Source of the DNA: Erythrobacter sp. UBA2510
Lineage (GTDB): Bacteria; Pseudomonadota; Alphaproteobacteria; Sphingomonadales; Sphingomonadaceae
Assembly: GCA_002341345.1 (NCBI GenBank)
Contig: DDNW01000071.1
Span: forward strand, 1-17,131
Direction: 5' to 3'
DNA: 17,131 nt
Part shown: one piece after another, positions 12,299 to 17,131 of the stretch
How positions within the stretch are numbered: position 1 is the first letter of the stretch
Layout of the letters: every line of letters starts with the position of its first letter
Made by a program: the position numbers and the translations under genes
Notes under the pieces: generated by a model
What the model was told of the DNA's origin: nothing
The model's input: the letters and a program-made list of their open reading frames with translations, nothing else
The model's database searches: none

Positions 12299-15200
12299 TC
12301 AGGATACAAGTACGGTTCGCGCTTGCCCTGCAATTTGGGCGAGCATAGCGGCACTTGTCGCAGGCGCGGTGCGAGCCCGACGGATCGTGTCGCGGAACCT
12401 CTCAATTGCGTGGGAATGGTCGTCCGCCCATGTCCGGACCAGCGATTCCAGCTTAGCACCGTCCGGGTCATCACCATCGTGCTGCGCAGCAATATTGCCG
12501 AGGAAGTCGAGCCGTATTTGCTGGAAATCGCGGGCGAGACCGGCCACCAGCAGGCGCTCCCACGGGTCGGACGGGTTCATGATCGCCGCGCGAGATTGCG
12601 CCCAGTCAAGGCCGAGAGAACTGCCCAGCGACACGAAGGCGCGCGCGAGTGCGGTAGGCTGTATTCCGGTGGCGGCAGACAGGCGCGCAACGCCGATGGC
12701 GCCGTCGAGCGCGAACAGCCGCCCGACATTGCGCGCCAGTTCTTCCGGTGCGCCGAGGCCGGTCAGCTGGCCCGCGATATCCTGCCTGTGCGCACGCGCC
12801 TCTGCACCGAACAGTGCATCGCCCTCGGCATCGATCCGCGCGACCGCCTCGCCAATCTCGTCCAGCAGCTTTGACGGCAGGAAATTGCCGCCCGCAGCGC
12901 GGATCAGGTCGGCCATGTGTCCGCGCAGCGCTAGTGCTGCCTGATCGAACACGGCCAGCCGCGCATCTTCGGGCATGTCGGCGCACTCGGCTGCCCGCCA
13001 TAGATCCTCCAGCGCCAGCAGGTTGACCGTTGTCACGAAGGCGCAGCCGACGAGGCCGAGTTCGACCCCTTCCTCGCGCGCCAGTTCGTAAGGGTGGATC
13101 ATGCCCATCCGGTTGACAATCTGGTTGGCGGTGACGGTGCCGACGATTTCGTTGCGCAGGCGATGGTCGAGGATGGCCTGCCGGAACCCGTCAACCAGCG
13201 GCGCAGGAAAATCACCCAGCAACAGCGGCACGGCGGCCGCGTCCTGTGCCAGCGCGCTGGCCTCCATCGCGTCCTGCAATTGCAGCTTGGCGCTCGACAG
13301 CAGCACTGCCAGTTCGGGCCGCGTCAGCCCCTTGCCCTCGGCACTGCGGCGCAAGAGCTCTTCATTGCTGGCCAGCCCTTCGGTCGCGCGGTCGAGTTCG
13401 CCCACCTCCTCAAGCGTCTCGATCAGCTGGACCATCGCGCCCACGGCATCGGCCCCGCCACGTTCGGCGATCGACAGGGCGAGCGCCTGCAGGCGATTGT
13501 CTTCGAGCACCAGCGCCGCGACCTCTTCGGTCATCTCTTCCAGCAGCGAGTTGCGCGCCTCTATCGCCAGTGCGCCCGAGCGGACCGGCTCGGCCAGGGC
13601 GATCTTGATGTTGACCTCGTTGTCCGAGCAATCGACCCCGGCGGAATTGTCGATGAAATCAGTGTTGAGCCGCCCGCCAGCGCCGCTGGCCCCTTCGAGT
13701 GCGAATTCGATCCGGCCAGCCTGCGTGAGGCCGAGATTGGCGCCCTCGCCGATTACCTTCACGCGCAGCTCCGCCGCATCGACGCGCAGCGCATCGTTGG
13801 ACGGATCGCCGACCTCGGCATTGGTCTCGTCAGACGCCTTGATATAGGTCCCGATACCACCGAACCAGAGCAGGTCCGCGGGGCTTTTCAGGATGGCCGA
13901 GATCAGGCTGTCGGGGTCGAGTTTTTCAGCTTCCACGCCCAGCGCCTCGCGCGCTTCAGGCGAAAGCTCGATCTGCTTGGTGGTGCGGGCAAAGACACCG
14001 CCACCTTTCGAAATCAGCGCCTTGTCGTAATCGTCCCAGCTCGACCGGGGCAGGTCGAACAGGCGCTGGCGCTCCTCCCAGCTCTTTGCCGGGTCGGGAT
14101 CGGGGTCGATGAAGATGTGGCGGTGATCGAAAGCGGCTACCAGCTTGAGCGATTTCGACAGCAGCATGCCATTGCCGAAGACGTCGCCGGACATGTCGCC
14201 GCAGCCCACGACGCGCACACAGTCGGTCTGCACGTCGACGCCCATTTCGAGGAAATGGCGCTGGACCGAGACCCATGCGCCGCGCGCGGTGATGCCCATC
14301 GCCTTGTGGTCGTATCCGTTCGAGCCGCCGCTGGCGAAGGCATCGCCCAGCCAGAAGCCGTGTTCCAGCGCGATCGCATTGGCGGTGTCGGAGAAGCTTG
14401 CCGTGCCCTTGTCGGCGGCGACCACGAAATAGGGGTCCTCGCCGTCATGAATGACCACGGCTTCGGGATGCACGACTGCGCCATCGATAATGTTATCTGT
14501 GATAGAAAGAAGCGTGCGGATATAGAGTTTGTAACTCTCCTTACCCTCGGTGAACCACGCATCGCGGTCCTGGGCGGGATTTGGCAATTGCTTGGGGTAG
14601 AAGCCGCCCTTCGCGCCGGTGGGCACGATAACCGCGTTCTTGACCCGCTGGGCCTTCATCAGGCCGAGCACCTCGGTGCGGAAATCGTCGCGCCGGTCCG
14701 ACCAGCGGATACCTCCGCGGGCGACCGGCCCAGCCCGCAGATGCACGCCCTCGACACGGCGCGAATAGACGAAGATCTCGCGCCACGGCACGGGTTTGGG
14801 CAGGCCGGGGACCATGCTGGAATCGATCTTCAGCGCCAGCGCCTCTGCACCGGCGGGAGCAAAAGCATTGGTCCGCAGCACGGACTCGGCGACTTTCCAG
14901 TAGAGCCGCAGCAGGCGGTCGTCATTGATCGCCTGAACATTGGCGAGGCCATCGAGGATCTTGTCGCGCGCCGCCCTGCTCGCCTCGTCGCGGTCGCCGG
15001 TGAAGGCCGGGTCGTGGCGGGTGCGGAACAGCTCGACCAGCGCGCGGGACACCTGCGGCGCGCCCGCCAGTGCATCGACCACGGTATAGATCGTGAAGGC
15101 GATATTGACCTGCCGCAGATAGCGGTAGAAGGCGCGCAGCCACCCTGCCCCCTCGGCCGACAGCTCGGCCGCGACGACGAGCCGGTTGAACACGTCGTTC

Positions 15201-17035
15201 TCGGCATTCTGGTTGAGCACGTCGGCAATCGCATCGGCGATGTCGTCCGAGCGTTCGAGCAGCTCTTGCGCAGAAGCGCCCGCCGGCGTTGCGAGCGTGA
15301 AATCGTGGATCGTACCGCCCTGTACGGCGGCGTCGGCCACTTCCAGCGCGGTCGGGATCTCCTCGAGCACGGTGAAGCCGAAGTTTTCGAGCGCGGGCAC
15401 CGCATCGGACAGCGGCAGCGAGCCTTCGTGCTGGTAGACCTTGAGCCGCAGCCGTTCCTGCGGATCGCCCTCGCGATGATAAAGCCGAACATCACGACCC
15501 AGCGGTCGCGCAGCATCGCCCTGAGCAAGATTGCGCAGCCGCTCGATGTCGATGGCGGCCTCGCCCGGCCCGTAGCTGGAGCGATAGAAGGGTGGGAAGC
15601 CCGGCGCATGGCGGGCCGCCAGCATGGCCGCCCTGCCCGGTTCCTCGCCAGCATCGAGCAGCGCCGATTCCACCGCGTCGGTCCAGCCGCGCAGCATGGC
15701 CTGCAAGTCTTTGTCGAGCTTCTCCGTATCGACCGATGCATCGACCCCGCGCATATCGAGCACGAAGCGCAGCATGGCGAGCGTACCGCCTTCGACCAGC
15801 AGGCTCCAGTCGAGTGTGGTCGCGCCGGTGTTGCGTTCGAGCAATTCCTGAATGCGGTGACGCGTGGCAGTAGAGATCATGTCGCGCGACAGCCAGACGA
15901 AGGCGAAGGCATGCCGCTGTAGCGGGGCGGTGACGACCTCCAGCCGCGGTCGCGGCTTGTCGGCCAGCGCCATCATCGCAGTGGCAACACGCGCAGCGTC
16001 CTCGGTGCCGAATCCGATGACAAGGTCATGTGGCAGGACGCTCATCGCGTGGATCAGCGTCTTGTGATCGTGGCTGTCGGGCTTGACCCCGAAGCGCTCC
16101 ATGATCTCGGCCAGTTGCTGGCGCAGTAGCGGCACCTCACCGGGCGGCGTGGTCAGCGCGGCACTGGTCCACAGGCCCGCATGGACCGAGAGCGCGGCCA
16201 GATCGCCCTTTTCGTAAACGGGCACGATGAACAGGTCGAGCGGAACGCGCCGGTGCACCTTGCTGATCGCGTTCGACTTGATGATCAGCGGCGCACGGCC
16301 GGGTTTGCCCGATTTGCCATCGAACCAGTCGAAGGCGGCTTGCATGGCGACCTCGGAGATGAGCCGGTTGGCGCTTGAACGGCAGATGCCCAGGCAATGC
16401 GTCTTCTTGTCATTGCGGTAGCGCGTGACATGGCCGATCTGGGTCAGCATGCCTTCACCCAGCCAGCGCAGCAGCGCCGCGCCCTCCGGGTCAGGCAGGC
16501 CATCGGCATCGCGCAGGATCGCATCGCGCATGTCGGACCAGTCGGCGACCGCCGCCCGGACATCGCCGACCGTGGCGGTGAGCAGGTCCTCGAGCGTGCG
16601 CCGCGAACGCGCGTCGATCCGGTCGGTTTCGACATAGACCATGGATTCGCGCTTCTCGCCCTTGCCATCGCCTTCGGGCAGATCGACCAGATCCCACGCG
16701 GTATCGCGGCGGACGGGCACGACCGGGTGTACCAGCAGGTCGACCGTCAGCCCGTGGCTGGCGATGGCCGCGCCGATCGAGTCGACGAGGAAGGGGACGT
16801 CGCGGTTGATCACGGCGATGCGCGTGGCGCGTTTTTCGCCGGTGGCGGAGCGGATCAGGATCGCCGGCTTGCCATCGTCCCGATGGGCAGCGGCCTCGAG
16901 CAGGAAGGAGGCGGCCTCATCGAGCATGTCGTCATCGAGTTGGGTTTCGCCCGGCAGGATGGAGCGGCTGATGCGGTCCTTCAGAATGCTGAGGAATTTT
17001 CCGTTGTTTGCTGCTTGCGGACGGTCTTCGGACAT
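12299..17035 (-). CDS. gdhB: NAD-dependent glutamate dehydrogenase, large (~180 kDa) type
   Basis: Cytoplasmic enzyme that oxidatively deaminates L-glutamate to 2-oxoglutarate and ammonia, mainly for amino acid catabolism. It has 1578 residues, normal for the 180-kDa class. The first ~700 residues are the ACT-like and helical regulatory region. The catalytic core carries ARGGIRWSDRRDDFRTEVLG (about 770-790), PTGAKGGFYPKQ (about 803-814) and, later, GEGANLGLTQ (about 1093-1102) in the nucleotide-binding part and NTDFIDNSAGVDCSDNEVNI just after. A helical C-terminal domain completes it. The frame opens with TTG at 17065, but ATG 17035 has GGGGA at good spacing (AGGGGACCAG) and a normal N-terminus, so I use it. 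In Caulobacter the homologue (GdhZ) also modulates FtsZ; whether that holds here is unknown. The minus-strand neighbour downstream is the FAD reductase. Confidence 0.96.
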   Translation of the reverse strand: MSEDRPQAANNGKFLSILKDRISRSILPGETQLDDDMLDEAASFLLEAAAHRDDGKPAILIRSATGEKRATRIAVINRDVPFLVDSIGAAIASHGLTVDLLVHPVVPVRRDTAWDLVDLPEGDGKGEKRESMVYVETDRIDARSRRTLEDLLTATVGDVRAAVADWSDMRDAILRDADGLPDPEGAALLRWLGEGMLTQIGHVTRYRNDKKTHCLGICRSSANRLISEVAMQAAFDWFDGKSGKPGRAPLIIKSNAISKVHRRVPLDLFIVPVYEKGDLAALSVHAGLWTSAALTTPPGEVPLLRQQLAEIMERFGVKPDSHDHKTLIHAMSVLPHDLVIGFGTEDAARVATAMMALADKPRPRLEVVTAPLQRHAFAFVWLSRDMISTATRHRIQELLERNTGATTLDWSLLVEGGTLAMLRFVLDMRGVDASVDTEKLDKDLQAMLRGWTDAVESALLDAGEEPGRAAMLAARHAPGFPPFYRSSYGPGEAAIDIERLRNLAQGDAARPLGRDVRLYHREGDPQERLRLKVYQHEGSLPLSDAVPALENFGFTVLEEIPTALEVADAAVQGGTIHDFTLATPAGASAQELLERSDDIADAIADVLNQNAENDVFNRLVVAAELSAEGAGWLRAFYRYLRQVNIAFTIYTVVDALAGAPQVSRALVELFRTRHDPAFTGDRDEASRAARDKILDGLANVQAINDDRLLRLYWKVAESVLRTNAFAPAGAEALALKIDSSMVPGLPKPVPWREIFVYSRRVEGVHLRAGPVARGGIRWSDRRDDFRTEVLGLMKAQRVKNAVIVPTGAKGGFYPKQLPNPAQDRDAWFTEGKESYKLYIRTLLSITDNIIDGAVVHPEAVVIHDGEDPYFVVAADKGTASFSDTANAIALEHGFWLGDAFASGGSNGYDHKAMGITARGAWVSVQRHFLEMGVDVQTDCVRVVGCGDMSGDVFGNGMLLSKSLKLVAAFDHRHIFIDPDPDPAKSWEERQRLFDLPRSSWDDYDKALISKGGGVFARTTKQIELSPEAREALGVEAEKLDPDSLISAILKSPADLLWFGGIGTYIKASDETNAEVGDPSNDALRVDAAELRVKVIGEGANLGLTQAGRIEFALEGASGAGGRLNTDFIDNSAGVDCSDNEVNIKIALAEPVRSGALAIEARNSLLEEMTEEVAALVLEDNRLQALALSIAERGGADAVGAMVQLIETLEEVGELDRATEGLASNEELLRRSAEGKGLTRPELAVLLSSAKLQLQDAMEASALAQDAAAVPLLLGDFPAPLVDGFRQAILDHRLRNEIVGTVTANQIVNRMGMIHPYELAREEGVELGLVGCAFVTTVNLLALEDLWRAAECADMPEDARLAVFDQAALALRGHMADLIRAAGGNFLPSKLLDEIGEAVARIDAEGDALFGAEARAHRQDIAGQLTGLGAPEELARNVGRLFALDGAIGVARLSAATGIQPTALARAFVSLGSSLGLDWAQSRAAIMNPSDPWERLLVAGLARDFQQIRLDFLGNIAAQHDGDDPDGAKLESLVRTWADDHSHAIERFRDTIRRARTAPATSAAMLAQIAGQARTVLVS

Positions 17036-17131
17036 CTGGTCCCCTGCGCTGTGATCCTCGGCCAAAATGCCACCCCTTCCCTATGGGCCCGACCTGGTTG
17101 CGGACCTAGTAATGGTTGCAGCGTCTCACCG
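17036..17131. other. Upstream region of the glutamate dehydrogenase gene, no recognisable promoter
   Basis: 96 bases to the window end. Apart from the ribosome-binding site and a direct GGTTGC repeat (about 17095-17100 and 17114-17119), I see no -35/-10 pair or other gene. The promoter may lie beyond the window. Confidence 0.4.

Noticed and set aside
13094..15922. 942-residue open frame on the plus strand inside the glutamate dehydrogenase gene
   Set aside because: It is exactly antisense to a gene with clear catalytic motifs. Its translation is low-complexity, with abundant His, Gln, Arg and Asp, as expected from reading GC-rich codons backwards. No domain is visible.

Overview
The window is a chromosomal stretch from a GC-rich alphaproteobacterium, most likely a sphingomonad (Sphingomonadales; Erythrobacter-, Altererythrobacter- or Novosphingobium-like). 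This placement is inferred from protein style: a ~1580-residue NAD-glutamate dehydrogenase, an IhfB of alphaproteobacterial type, a POT-family peptide transporter with a classic N-terminus, strong GC bias with long antisense open frames, and compact convergent or overlapping genes. No database search was possible.

Left part (1-2600). A POT-family peptide transporter leaves the window at its left edge (minus strand). It is divergent from a small YtrA-type GntR regulator. Next come ihfB, a 74-residue glycine/alanine-rich membrane-type protein of unknown function, and a tRNA-Leu(UAA) with encoded CCA.

Centre-left (2598-7118). A protein with two complete PilZ domains (predicted c-di-GMP receptor) precedes a tight three-gene operon: a UDP-galactopyranose-mutase/amine-oxidase-like FAD enzyme, a GtrA-family four-helix membrane protein, and a 596-residue multi-spanning protein that looks like an uncharacterised GT-C-type glycosyltransferase. 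These three fit together as a possible polyprenyl-linked sugar-modification module. This is the best candidate for an undescribed system in the window.

Centre (7126-9890). A leftward cluster encodes a NatA-like ABC ATPase, a NatB-like ABC-2 permease (4-bp overlap), and a methionine-(R)-sulfoxide reductase carrying both a twin-arginine motif and a lipobox. That suggests an exported, membrane-anchored repair enzyme. queG (epoxyqueuosine reductase) is divergent from it.

Right part (11009-17035). queG ends head-on with a rubredoxin/ferredoxin-reductase-type FAD enzyme, and the same CTAG tetranucleotide supplies the stop codon of both genes. Upstream on the minus strand is the large NAD-dependent glutamate dehydrogenase.

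Read at the base level, three plus-strand genes in 1.3 kb (starts at 2017, 2598 and 3308) each have an inverted repeat built around their ribosome-binding site. This is an unusual local concentration of possible translational control elements. There is no CRISPR array, insertion sequence, prophage, integrase or rRNA in the window.
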